DNA of 64,000 nucleotides from the NCBI GenBank assembly GCA_027475525.1, contig JAMWFC010000033.1, forward strand, positions 850,279 through 914,278, written 5' to 3'. Position numbers and translations under genes: made by a program. A model generated the notes under the pieces. That model searched no databases, was not told the DNA's origin, and worked only from the letters and a program-made list of their open reading frames with translations. This document shows positions 43,043 to 54,062 of the stretch, piece by piece; positions within the stretch are counted from its first letter, which is position 1, and every line of letters starts with the position of its first letter. The stretch comes from Macrolepiota albuminosa. Lineage: Eukaryota; Basidiomycota; Agaricomycetes; Agaricales; Agaricaceae.

Positions 43043-45043
43043 TTAGCCATTTTCTGAAATAACGTCGGCAAGTGCAGGTACTAGCACCTTATTGGGGGTC
43101 CTTAGCGGTCCTTCAGAAGCTTTATGATCACTAAGAGTAGTGCTGCAAGGGCCAGTAGAGGAACTATTGAGGCAACAAGTTGAAACGTCGCCAGTAACTG
43201 CCAGTTCGGGAAGGTCATGGTAGTGCTGATTATTGTCCAAGCTGGAAGCGCCAAAGGTAGCGCTAATGGTGGCGCCTTTATCCTCAGAAGGCGCTAAGAC
43301 AGTGCCTGTTGGTGCGCTTGCGCTAGGAGCTATCCTGCAGAGGTCTCCAACTGTTGCCGTGACTTGCGTTGCTGTAGTATAATCAATAACTTGAGTTCCT
43401 ACCTCAAATATTTGCAACGTCGCCAAGGAGTCTACTCCATACTGCTTCTGAGGAGCGCCAAGAGCTGGCGCTAAGGGCTGGAAGTCGCTAGTGGGCAGAT
43501 TATTGTGTGCTGGCATGGTAGGTGGTGCTAACGTTATGGTGCGAGAGTTGACATTGGAAAGGACTGAGTCTTCACAGGAGGCGCTAAGAGACTCTGGGGA
43601 GGCGCTAGGCAAGGCTAGGGAGGTGCTAGGCGGTGCGGCAAGATCTGGTGGAGCGCTAGGGGGTAAACTGGTGGATTCAAGAGGTGCGCTAGGGGAAACA
43701 CTGAAGCTGTTCTCAATAACAACAAGATTGACGGCAATGTTGGGAACTTCAGATTGAGCATTCACAGGAGCGGCAAGGGAGGCGCTAGGAGGCATTGAAG
43801 AGGCGCTAAGCATTGCTGGATGAGTGCTAGGTGGTGCGCTAAGGGGTACGGCAGTGGCAGCCTCGGCAAGAGCTAAGTTAACGTTAGAGGTGTTCTGAGG
43901 CTTGGATTGAAAAACCATGGATTGCGTCGCCAGTGGCACCCTAAATTCAGCGCTAAGGCTGGCGCTGGACGCGCTAGAAGTGGCGCTAAGTGTTGGCAAA
44001 GGGGCGCTAAGGGTCTGAGTAGTTTTTGGTGCGGCAATTCCTCGTAACTTTGCCAGTTCCTGCTCTATTTGCACAATACGTTCCTGCCGTGCTAGTTCCC
44101 TAAACTCCTGCTGAGGGGGTTCCTTGGCGTCCTGATCATGCCCAAAATAGTAAATTTCCTCTATATGTTCTTCCGACTGGGGCTGGTAACTTGCCAATTC
44201 AGCGGCAAGCCTATTTTCGATTGGTGACATGGCAGCGGCAAAGGCAGCATTAACTCGAGTTTCCAGGTCTTTATAATCATCAGAGGCGCTAACACTTAGC
44301 GCTTGGATTACCGTGGGAGCGCTAGAAAAACCCTCAGAATGAGCGCTAAGAGGCTCAGAGGTGCTAAGGGAATAGGAGGTGCTAAGGGGACTGAGAGTGT
44401 TGGCACTAGTGGTGGTACCGGCAAGTACCCATTTTCCTGCTTTAAAAACCTGATCAATGTCATAGAACTCGTCGGGATGGTGTGTCGGCATGAGAATCTC
44501 TAGGCGACGTGCCATTTTTGTCCATAAGGAGGTTGGAATACCTTGCTGAAATAAGCGACGCTCTTCATTTATGTGAAGTTTGCCATGTTGCTGGAGCCAT
44601 TTAGAGATGCGCTGGAAGTCACGGTAATAGGTAGAAAATGTGCCAAGAGTGTGCAGGCTAGTGGCAAAGGTGTCTTGCACTAGCTGCTGGAGGTCGCTAA
44701 GCCTGTAACGGGCAGATTCTTCTGCACCAGGATATAAATTGATTACTGCTGTTTTCCAATCTTGATAGCTATGTTGGCGAGGTGCTAAGGGAACTGGGGG
44801 GGTGGCAAGCGCAGGCTCTAAGGTGATGAATTCTGGTAAACCTGTCCAAGATTCTGCCGTGTCATAGGAGACATAACGGATAGCGTAATCCTTCCTTTGG
44901 GCAAAGTCGGTAATACCACAATCCTGGAAAAGGAGCTCTAGTTCTTGGAAGTACTGTGGTAACTCGCGTGGTTTGGTTTCATCCCATTTAGGTGCAGCAA
45001 AGTGATTTCGAAAGGGCATATGAAGGGGTGGTGCTTGGCTCAT
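43043..45043 (-). CDS. element B gag, sole ORF, zinc knuckle lost
   Basis: 666 residues from ATG at 45043 (MSQAPPLHMPFRNHF); an in-frame TTG extends the open frame to 45139. The capsid part parallels E2 gag closely: WDETKPRELPQYFQELELLF, YVSYDTAESWTGLPEF, NLYPGAEESARYRLSDLQQL, STYYRDFQRISKWLQQHGKL. Where E2 has the zinc knuckle CHFCGEAGH, this protein reads IYYFGHDQDAKEP, with both cysteines absent. The C-terminal half is a long S/A/P-rich region in which LSA and PSA recur, encoded by repeated CTTAGCGCC-type words. The frame is intact, so B probably makes this protein while depending on another element for RT and integrase. Confidence 0.88.
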   Translation of the reverse strand: MSQAPPLHMPFRNHFAAPKWDETKPRELPQYFQELELLFQDCGITDFAQRKDYAIRYVSYDTAESWTGLPEFITLEPALATPPVPLAPRQHSYQDWKTAVINLYPGAEESARYRLSDLQQLVQDTFATSLHTLGTFSTYYRDFQRISKWLQQHGKLHINEERRLFQQGIPTSLWTKMARRLEILMPTHHPDEFYDIDQVFKAGKWVLAGTTTSANTLSPLSTSYSLSTSEPLSAHSEGFSSAPTVIQALSVSASDDYKDLETRVNAAFAAAMSPIENRLAAELASYQPQSEEHIEEIYYFGHDQDAKEPPQQEFRELARQERIVQIEQELAKLRGIAAPKTTQTLSAPLPTLSATSSASSASLSAEFRVPLATQSMVFQSKPQNTSNVNLALAEAATAVPLSAPPSTHPAMLSASSMPPSASLAAPVNAQSEVPNIAVNLVVIENSFSVSPSAPLESTSLPPSAPPDLAAPPSTSLALPSASPESLSASCEDSVLSNVNSRTITLAPPTMPAHNNLPTSDFQPLAPALGAPQKQYGVDSLATLQIFEVGTQVIDYTTATQVTATVGDLCRIAPSASAPTGTVLAPSEDKGATISATFGASSLDNNQHYHDLPELAVTGDVSTCCLNSSSTGPCSTTLSDHKASEGPLRTPNKVLVPALADVISENG

Positions 45044-45252
45044 AGTGGGAGTGGCAAGGGAATTAATAGAGTTGGCAAGGGACCACGGCAAGTGGCAAGC
45101 GTATATCAGAAATAATCGTCTACAGTTGGCTAGTGGCAAGCGTCTTGTAGTTTCTGACTGTAAGGGGAGTGCGGCAAGGCACTGGAAAAATGAGGTAAGA
45201 TTGCCTTTTAAAGGTGGGTTTCTGGCGGAATGCTGCCCTAGAGAACCCTCGC

Positions 45253-45263
45253 GGTGGGCTCCA
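45253..45263 (-). other. element B tRNA-type PBS
   Basis: Sense TGGAGCCCACC, 3 nt inside the 5' LTR end, starting with the TGG expected opposite a tRNA CCA end. The same word follows the E LTRs (about 32456 and 56752). Confidence 0.65.
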
Positions 45264-45266
45264 ATT

Positions 45267-46342
45267 TGATGACGCCCAAATTGCGCTAAGGTGCACTATC
45301 ACTAGTACAGCTACTTAGTCAATATAGCTTTGGACGCGCTAAGTATGGGAGAGAGTCCCGGACAGGTCCCAGAGAACGCACAGTAGGCAAGAGGTTGGTG
45401 GTAAGGAAAAGGGGAGATTGGCGCTTATTTAAGGCCCAAAAATGCGGCAAGAGTATGCTAAAAATCACCAATGAAAGGTGCTAAGAGGCGCGGGAAAGAG
45501 TCGCCAAGGAAAGGCGCTAAGGAGCGCGGGAGAGAGTCGCCAAGGAAAGGCGCTAAGGAGCACGAGAGAGAGTCGCCAAGGAAAGGCGCTAAGGAGCGCG
45601 AGAGAGAGTCGCCAAGGAAAGGCGCTAAGAGACACTGTAAAGGGGTCACTAAGAGGCGCTAAGTGTTAGCACCTAAAAGAGATGATAAAATGACGAGATT
45701 GCTTAGCAGATCTAAGCGCAAATGCCTTGCCGTAGTTGCAAGACACTAAGAGATTGCAGACAGAAAGGGTGAGAGAGAACTAAAGCAGAGTCCCCTTGCC
45801 GACACGGTCAACAAAAAGGGTAGTCTGTTGCGTAGGGTGACCAAAATGTTGGGATACAATCCCTACTGCCAAATTGATTGAGTACTACTAACAAAAAGTA
45901 AGTATTTATATGTAAGTAAATGCCCTGAATTAAACTATATGGTGAAAAAGGTCCACAATCATGCTGTCGTTCTGAGTCGGCAAGAAGCTAAGCGACGTCA
46001 GGTGCTAAGGTGAAACTCCAAGCTGCCTGTCATAAAATACTTCATCATTCCTGCTGCCACCGGCTAAGAGCATCATGGGTGCCAAGTGTCCGTGTCCGTG
46101 TACGGCCCTGAAGGGTGAGTGGCAAGGTGCGGCAAGGTGTCAAGAGGAGTGCTAAGAATAGATGGTGCCATAAAGAGTGGTCCTGGAGTAATTAGAGGCT
46201 CCAGCTGCGAGTTATTAACATAAAAATATGCAAAAATTAGCCCCTGGAGCGCTAAGACGTGCCGCTCCTGGTGGTCCCAGTGTGCCAATGTGAGGTGCTT
46301 GTGTTGGCGCTATCCGTGGTCATCTATAATGGGAGCTCATCA
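45267..46342 (-). repeat. element B 5' LTR
   Basis: 1076 bp, uninterrupted reference for the split 3' LTR. Holds the second copy of the 36-bp minisatellite (45472-45634). Confidence 0.92.
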
Positions 46343-46346
46343 CCAT

Positions 46347-48959
46347 ATTCCACGACAACATTACATTTATTCTACAATCTGAAATACCTCATCATATGCT
46401 TAGTTTTATCGACAATGTAGGTGTTAAGGGCCCAAAAGATTGGCGCCTTATAAATGGCAAGCCCAAAGTGCACCTGGAAAATCCCAATATCCACATGGCA
46501 CTATGGGACTTCTTCCAATTGGTTAACCAAGTGCTCCAGCACATGAAGTATTGTGGCAGAATGTTCTCAGGACACAAGCTGGTTCTTTGTGCACTGCAAT
46601 TTAAAATTTTAGGGCACGTTTGCATGCCAGAGAGCAGGATCTCTGAGGAGAGCCGATTTGCGCTTCTGGAGAAGTGGGAAGTCTGCCATAACCTCTCAGA
46701 AGTTTGCATGTTTCTAGGCACAGTAGGTATTCTGTGCATGTTCATACACCATTTTTCGCATCGGACACATGCTCTTAATCGCTTAACTTGTTCTGGGGTC
46801 CTCTTCGAATTCAGACCCAACCAAATTAATGCCCAAAAGGATTTAGTGAAGGCACTGCAGAAAGCAAAGCCATTGGTACCCATTGACTATACTACTTCCG
46901 ATCCCGTTATACTTGCCGTTGACACCTCCTACATTGTGGTCGGCTTCTTTTTATGTCAATGTGATGGTGCAAATTAAAAAATCAGACGCTACAATTGCTT
47001 CGGATCGATTACCCTTAATGACAAAGAATCACATTACAGTCAGCCCAAACTAAAATTATATGGCTTGTTTCAGGCATTTCAGGTGCTACAAATGTATCTC
47101 ATTGGGGTTCAAAATCTGATTGTTGAAGTCAATGCATGCTACATCAAAGGAATGCTCTAGAATCCAGACATTCAACCTTTGGCTAGCATGAATCGCTGGG
47201 TAGTAGCAATACTAATGTTTTACTTCGAGCTCATGCATGTCAAGAATGCGTTTCATGGATCTGATGGACTATCTAGATGACCTAGGCAGCCAGAAGACGA
47301 GGCACCAGACAAAAGCGACAATAACGTATTTGATGACTGGATTGACCAGCTGCACGGTTTTGTACATATTATTCAATTACCTATTTCAGCCCTTCACAAA
47401 GATCAACCTATCTCAACATGGCTACACCCTATCATCCCGTATCAGGCTCCATCGACTTTTTACATGGCTAGTATCTATAACATTGCTAAGCCATCTAATG
47501 ATCTAAAGATAGTCAAGGAACCCAGACCTTTATAGGAAGATAGTCACAACCTACCATATTTGGCGGTACCTTGTAGCACCGAGGCTAAGTCAGAAGACCA
47601 ACAAGTTGATCAGGTTAGAAAGTGGCTACAGGATTTGTGCTGACCATCAGATCTTACGGATACGGAATACGCCACCTTCATTCAATATGCAACGACTTTT
47701 TTTATAGTTGAGAATCGGCTTTAGCGACAAAATAGGGCTGGTGCTCACAAATTGGTAATCAAACCAGATGGCCAAATCAGAATTCTGCACGCTATACATG
47801 ACGACTTGGGACATCAAGAACTCTACATGATGCAGGCAAATCTATTGGAACATTTTTGGTGGCCTCAAGTTAGCGCTGATATTGCGTGGTATATTCGCAC
47901 TTGTCATCTCTGCCAAATCCAGCAGATGCGCCAAGTTCTTATTCTCCCAACAGTAGCAACTCCAGCACTATTGTTTGGAAAGATATATATCGACACTATG
48001 CACATGCCCAAGTCAGGGCGCTACAAGTACATCATCCAAAAAAGGTGTTCCTTGGTATATTGGCTGAAGTTTTGTATGCTCCAGCGAGAAAATACTGACA
48101 CTATAGCTAAGTGGCTCTTTAAAGATGTTATTTGCAGATGAGAAGCCCTTCACAAGATTGTTACAGACAATGGAGTGCCTATAGTCAAGGCACTTACCTA
48201 CCTCGCAAAAAAATACAATATACAGCATATTCGAGTCTCAGGATACAACAAATGCACTAACAGTATTGTGGAAAGGCTGCATTTTGATGTTCAACAGGCG
48301 CTATTCAAGGCAGTAGACAGTGATGAAAGTCGCTGGAGTGAAGTGACTTATTCGGTCTTTTGGTCTGAATGGGTTACCGTACAGAAGAGGATGGGCTGTT
48401 CTCCTTACTACGCAGTGACTGGCATCCATCCCCTGCTCCCAGCGAATATTGTGGAGGCAACGTACTTACAATCCCTGCCTAACTCAATACTGTCTTCAAC
48501 CAATCTGATTGCCAGGCGTGCTATAGACCTACAACAATGCATGGAGGATCTCGAGCACTTGCATGAGATGGTATTTCAAGCTAGATGACAGGCTGCACTA
48601 CGATTTGAAAGCAAGCACAATGCTACAATCTGGGATTACAACTTGCAGCTGGCATCCTAGTACTAATGCGCAACTCAAAAATCAAAGTTACTTATAACAA
48701 GAAGATGTGACCTCGGTACCTAGGACCCCTCATAGTAGTTTCCCGCAATAGGGGAGGCACCTACGTACTCTGCGAGTTGGACGGCTCAGTTTTGCATCGA
48801 CCAGTAGCGGCGTTCCAACTCATTCCCTACTTAGCATGTAAACACATTCCATTACCTTTGTCGGCGCTGGACATTGACACTGCCAAACTTTGAGAGCTTG
48901 AAGAGACTGAGTTGGTGGACGATGACAAAACCACTCTGGATGAAGATGAGGAGCAATAA
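46347..48959 (+). pseudogene. element E1 pol, 3' part after the B insertion
   Basis: Resumes at ATTCCACGACAACATTAC. Contains RT end (LSFIDNVGVKGP, where E2 has FIDDVGV), RNase H (LAVDTSYIVVGFFLCQCD), integrase finger (HDDLGHQELYMMQANLLEHF, then CHLCQIQ), integrase core (IYIDTMHMP, IVTDNGVP, NSIVERLHFDVQ) and a C-terminal stretch ending TAA at 48959. Many stops from CGA, CAG or TGG changes. Confidence 0.88.
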
Positions 48960-49107
48960 ACTCATACAAAAAACAAGGCACTAACTGTTAGCGCCCCCCT
49001 TAATCAGACTTAGGCAACCTGATAACTATAAAAAGAATAAATAAATGAGTGGTACTAATACACAATGAACTAGCAAGCCAACTACGACTACAACTAATTG
49101 AGCTACC

Positions 49108-52100
49108 CTAAAGAAGAAGATTGTTGACAAGGACCTTTGACTTGATCCTTAGGTCATCTGCAGGTAGGAGGAGCGCCTGGAAGTGGCACGTTAGCAGATG
49201 GTACTGGAGATATGGGAACACTAGGAGGAGCACCTGGGCAAGGAGCACAAGGAGTGCCCAGAGGAGCAGTAGAGGGGTTGGGGGATGAGTACCACCCATT
49301 CCCATCTGGGTGAGACTCAAATGACGTGAAAGAAAAGGCCATGCATTTGAATATGGCTCTATGTGCGTTGAAGTTGACGAGAGGAGGAAGAGGGAGCCAG
49401 AAGAGACTCTTAGAAATAGCATGGAATTAACAGCCTCAGGTCAGGAAAAGATAAGAACTAACCAAGCTTCCTGTTTCATGGAGTAGGCTGGCCAGACTCG
49501 AAGCGGTACCTGTAACCGGCTCCTACACAATGCATGAGCATTACTCATGACCCGCACTAAGGGGAGGCATATGATGACCAAGGATGGGTCGACAGCAATC
49601 ATCTACTCCTCAGATGTGTCTAGTAGAATTTGGTACTGGCATACAAGAGTCATGGTGTTGCCGTTCTCGTGTGGGAAGCCACCAGTAGACATTAATGCGA
49701 GAAACTGCTTGAGCCAATCAAGGATAACTGGATGGTAAAGACGTTCAGGCTCATCAAGGAGGAGGGGAAGGTCTGGCATAATATGATATGGACCAGCTTA
49801 CCAGCATCAAAACCCATAAAATACCTCAAGCTACTTGCAGGATCACAGAGATTTGGGAATTCTTACATGTGCAAAACAATTATGAGAGGGGGGGTGACAA
49901 CAGCGATGCATTTCATATAACTACAACAAAAAGAAATCAACTATCCAAAATCTGTCAGCCCGGTGGCGCCACAGAAAAGAAGGGAGCTGACTTACATAAA
50001 TGACATGAGAGATGGATGAGCATCAAGGACCAGGCAGAAGGAGAGGCTGGGGAGGCCTCCAGCCTTTGGCAGGACTGTCAAAAAGCTGGCCACCAGTAGA
50101 TGAGCGGGGCACCTAGTGAGGTGACACGTTAGAAGGAAGAAAACGAGGTAATAAGGCGATGGACCAGATAGTGGCTCTCCTTCAGCAGCAACTCAAGATG
50201 CTCTTTCATCTCCTTGGTTGCGATTTGCTTTATTTGGCGACTATTAGAAGAGAAGGAAGATGAAAAAGACAAAAGCGCACCTGAAAAATCCAACTACAGT
50301 TCTTCTCTATACTAAAATGGATCAACAGCAGATCATTGTTCCAAATCTCACAAGCTACGCAAAGTAGCTGGCAGCAACAACCTAACTCAATGACTCCATC
50401 AGTCAGTCCAGGCATGCCAACAGCCAGGTAGTGGTGGAAGAAGGAGGTAGCGTGTTCCAGGAAAGTGGGGGGATCAATCATGACATGAGCACGATCACAG
50501 CAGGGAGACCACACGATGCTGGTTGGGCTTTCCATCACAAAGACTAATGAAATTCTGTCAAGGCATGGGCAATTTATAGGACTTGGGCAGTGTTTCAACT
50601 AGCAACAGCATGGGAGGGCACTTCTCAAGGGACTTGGACCCTGATGCAGACGTGAACCAATAGGATGCACTTAACTCATTTTTAGATTGCACAAAGAGGA
50701 AGTTAACCTTTGAGATCTGATGCTTATACCCACCATCACCGAATAACCACAAGTGATCAGTGGCACTATATTTCTTACACATCAAACTTCTTGCATGAAT
50801 CAACTTATTCTTCTACAGATGATACCTATTTCTTCCTAGGCTGGCGCGATATTGGCTATTGAGTTGTGCTGGTAATAGGGGTTTTCTATGCTATGATGAT
50901 TTACTGAGCGTTTCCCTTTTTTTTTGTTTTATATTTGATTACTTACAAACTGACAATTTCGGAACAAAGGGGGGAGCATTTATTTTTAGTATGGCTACCA
51001 CAGAACTACATATCAAAAATTACAAAGTCTACAAAGTTCGAAGCGCTATGGGCCGGCAACTACACATCAGACTCGGAGGGAGTGGGATCGCCCAAAGAAA
51101 GCAAGTCCCCATCCTGAATGGTGTTACTCACTTGCCACTTGAGCGCATCAGTGATGTCATCATGAAGCTCGAGTAGAAGGAGCTCATGGCATGCTAAGGT
51201 AGAGACATGAGGTCACAGGATGGTGAATTCACTACCAATGACATTGGTCGCGTCCTCGATATGGCGGAGTTGTTGGCGGAGATCAGCAGCAGGACAAAGG
51301 GGAGTGACAGGATAAGAGAACTTGTTCCCAAGCCAAGGGTAGGCATCACCAGAAATGCACATGGTAGGGGGAGGAGTCCAGAAGAGATCGAACTTAGCAG
51401 AGGTCAGAGAAGAGGCAAACAAACTAATAAACACAGACTTACTCAAATAGTTACGGGAGCATGAGAAGTCCATTCATGGTGCTCGTCGCCTGGGGACATA
51501 GCCCTAGTGGAGGAAAGGTGGATGCCATAAGAAGGCAAGTATCTCCAGCAGCGATGGCACTCGTCCTGAGCCACTAAGGTCCCTTCGGACTCAGGCGTGG
51601 TGGAGGACTCATGAGTACTGGGGAAGAAAGAAAGGCTGCGAGGAGGAGTAAGAGACGGGGTAATGGGAAGAGCGATGGGGGAGGTGCTAGCCACAACAGG
51701 CTCAGGAGCAGGAGTAGCACCAGTGACAGACATCACGACATCTTTGGCAGGAGGGATATTCATGATGACGGGAAGCGAAGGAGTAGGGGACCTGGCGATA
51801 AAGAGGTTAGCACAACCAAAAAATAAAACACAAGGACTATGCACCAATTACCACTAGGGCCACTCTGATAAGGGTTAGCAGTGATAAGAGGAGTAAGGCG
51901 AAGCAGAAGAGCACATACCGCCAACAGCGCATCAGTGTTGACTACAGGCCTAGCCTCATTGTCATTCTTGCCCTCAGCATCCCTCTCTGTATCCTCTTCT
52001 TCATCAATAGACAACTTGGTAGAAGACAAGACTACGGAAGTAGCAGGTGCTAGCTCCCAGTGCTTACTAGGACTCTTGCTAGGAGAGGCAACAACAGGCT

Positions 52101-53568
52101 TACGCTTCAAAGGAATGGGACGACAGAGAGAGCAGACAAAGGGGGCTGCCACGGTGGTGCCATCTTGGGTAATGGGAAGCGCTAGGCTTGCAGCGCTAAT
52201 CACAGTGGGCTAGTGAGTAGCTGCCAGATCGCGTTGCTGCAGCACAAAGGCCTGGGTGTTATGAACTAAGACTGGGTGCTCATAATTTCTTTGCATGATA
52301 GCATCCCTACCGTATTCACAAGTACGAATCCCATTGAAGGCACAACCCTGTTTCAACACATTGCAGCGGTAGCAGGGAAGAGAGGCGGTAGGAAACCAGC
52401 AGCCCTTGAGATTGTTCTCAGACCAACATTTATCACACTGAGAAAGAAGTTAGTGATGTTATCAACCTATCAGAGACAAACAAGCACTTACCATGCCAAT
52501 CTTTGCCCTAAAAGCATGACACTCCATGGGCACGACTGTAACCTTCTTCTTAGTGCTGAGTACTTGGACATCAGCTGGGAGGCCAGTATCAATAACAGTA
52601 GTATTGCAACGAAGGCGTAACAAGTTACGAAGCTCTGTATCGGTAAACATAGTCTGGTTGGGCGTCTAAGAAGGACATGATCAGGCGCTAAAGCCTAGCA
52701 ATCTTAAAAGGAAACACTTACAACATACAAAGGGGCAATGCAAGCAGGGAGATTGATCTGGGAAGCAGAGTGAGCAAAAGATTAGAAGCATGAAAGCAAG
52801 GGATGCATGGTACGTTTAGAAGGGCTAGCACAAGCAGGGGGCATGCGTTCAATAACAACGGCAAAGTTACAGGGAGGAAAATGAGAAATAGTATGGGTGG
52901 GTCCAGGCCAAGGCTCACTGGAGATAACAGCAATTTGTTTGATGGCCAAATGAGGAGGTGTAGTACAAGTGGGAGAAGCGACAATGGACGCAATATGAGC
53001 AGAAGAAGCACCACTATGAAAAGGACTACCAAGAATAGGAGGAGGCAGGACAGAGACAGGAGCAGCAGGAGCAGCTGGAGCAGAAGGAATGGTAGAGGCT
53101 GATGGAGCACTAGGGAGACTGGCAATAGTGGGCGACGTAGCAACCGACTACTCAGGGTTAACATTGGAAACATAAGAAAAAAGAGGAGAAACTTACTTCG
53201 CCAACCTTGGTACTAGCCAGCAAGGCATTGATCTCGTTGGACAGAGAAGGAGCCTAGTATGGGTGCTGAACCTTAGTGCCACAAATCCAAAATCAAACCT
53301 AAAACCTTATGAACAAGTCTGCAAACAGTTGCAACCAATCGGCACCTTCATATTCACGGTACCAAGCCATGCACTATTCACGAACCTTGACGCCCCGTGC
53401 CCAGGAACTGTCAGAGCCATGGACCATGAGCCACCACCGATAGAGCTGCATGATTCCAGGGATGGTTTGTGGCACATCAGCGGGACCAACAGACTTAGTG
53501 CGATTGAATAAATAAGAGGCCTTAGCCAGGAAATTGCGGAGAGCAGAGAAATTGAAAGTAGTGGACAT
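49108..53568 (-). pseudogene. E1 antisense spliced gene with six-Cys zinc-cluster-like motif (decayed)
   Basis: Opposite to pol, between pol and the 3' LTR, the minus strand shows a gene-like structure: TATA box (53619-53625), ATG at 53568 (MSTTFNFSALRNFLAKASYL, then MQLYRWWLMVHGSDSSWARG, then a tract rich in S, P and A), an exon TELRNLLRLRCNTTVIDTGL through MECHAFRAKIGM with donor GTAAGT, and after a 54-nt intron ending CTCAG the motif CDKCWSENNLKGCWF, then PCYRCNVLKQGC (52437-52343; CX2CX8CX8CX2CX6C), close to the fungal Zn2Cys6 pattern. A basic/acidic region (SIDEEEDTERDAEGKND) follows near 52000. A last exon around 49150-49410 corresponds to 63458-63799 of E2 with the same splice position. 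Stops in several exons make this copy dead. Function unknown; a DNA-binding regulator is possible. Confidence 0.6.
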
Positions 53569-53618
53569 GCTGAGAAGATGGGAAGAAAAACACGAGAAGG
53601 TGAAGTGCTGAAAATAAC

Positions 53619-53625
53619 TTTTATA
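53619..53625 (-). promoter_or_regulatory. TATA box of the antisense gene
   Basis: Sense (minus) CCTTATAAAAGTT, 51-57 nt upstream of the ATG at 53568. It lies only about 90 bp from the 3' LTR start. Confidence 0.55.
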
Positions 53626-53714
53626 AGGCGCCAGTGGCATCATATGGACTGTAGCGCAGTCAAATTAATAACGGCGTTTGACTGAGGACAGTCAATTTTT
53701 CAGTTGGGGAGAGA

Positions 53715-54062
53715 TGATAGGCTTCTACTTGGACTGAGCGCATCAAGGGACATTATAGGCCAACTGACACTTGATGTACTAAAGACTCTAGCAACCAGTT
53801 GAGAATATAAAGCAGCCCTAGCTCTGGCACTCTACTACAGGACTTATCCATTTACCCTAACCACCAGCTACCAGGCCTTCAGCACACTCCATTCACCTAT
53901 CCCAAGGACGAAGGAGGCTCAGAATGTATAGCGCTAACATGATGGTGGGAGGGGACTCTAACTAAACCCCAATCACTTCCAGAAGGAGCCAGCAGCAGGC
54001 GCTGCCATTAGATGAGGCACTTCAATCAGAAGTTTAAAAGGATCAATGACGGCGGCACAGGA
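53715..54062 (+). repeat. element E1 3' LTR, truncated by insert F
   Basis: Starts TGATAGGCTTC after polypurine TTGGGGAGAGA and follows the LTR for about 348 bp to GGCACAGGA, where TGTAACGG of insert F begins. Confidence 0.85.

Larger units (their letters stand above)
35073..46342 (-). mobile_element. element B: gag-only (non-autonomous) Gypsy element, containing element A
   Basis: Termini TGATGA...TCATCA, target duplication CCAT at 35069-35072 and 46343-46346. The right LTR (5' in sense) is 45267-46342, 1076 bp; the left LTR is 35073-35867 plus 42369-42649, also 1076 bp after removing element A. Between the LTRs only a gag gene (45043-43043) is present: no protease, RT or integrase. PBS and polypurine tract match those of E elements. 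LTR copies look identical by eye, so insertion was recent. Confidence 0.88.
31381..54062 (+). mobile_element. element E1: decayed Ty3/Gypsy element hosting nested insertions B and A
   Basis: 5' LTR 31381-32452, gag and pol in plus sense, interrupted at 35072 by element B and resuming at 46347, then a long 3' region with an antisense gene, polypurine tract (TTGGGGAGAGA before 53715) and a truncated 3' LTR 53715-54062. Comparison with E2 shows two internal deletions (near 32739 and 34350) and pervasive CpG loss. Confidence 0.88.

Noticed and set aside
53715..54062. Solo LTR interpretation of the 348-bp E LTR piece
   Set aside because: It is preceded by the E polypurine tract and by E internal sequence, so it is the 3' LTR of E1.
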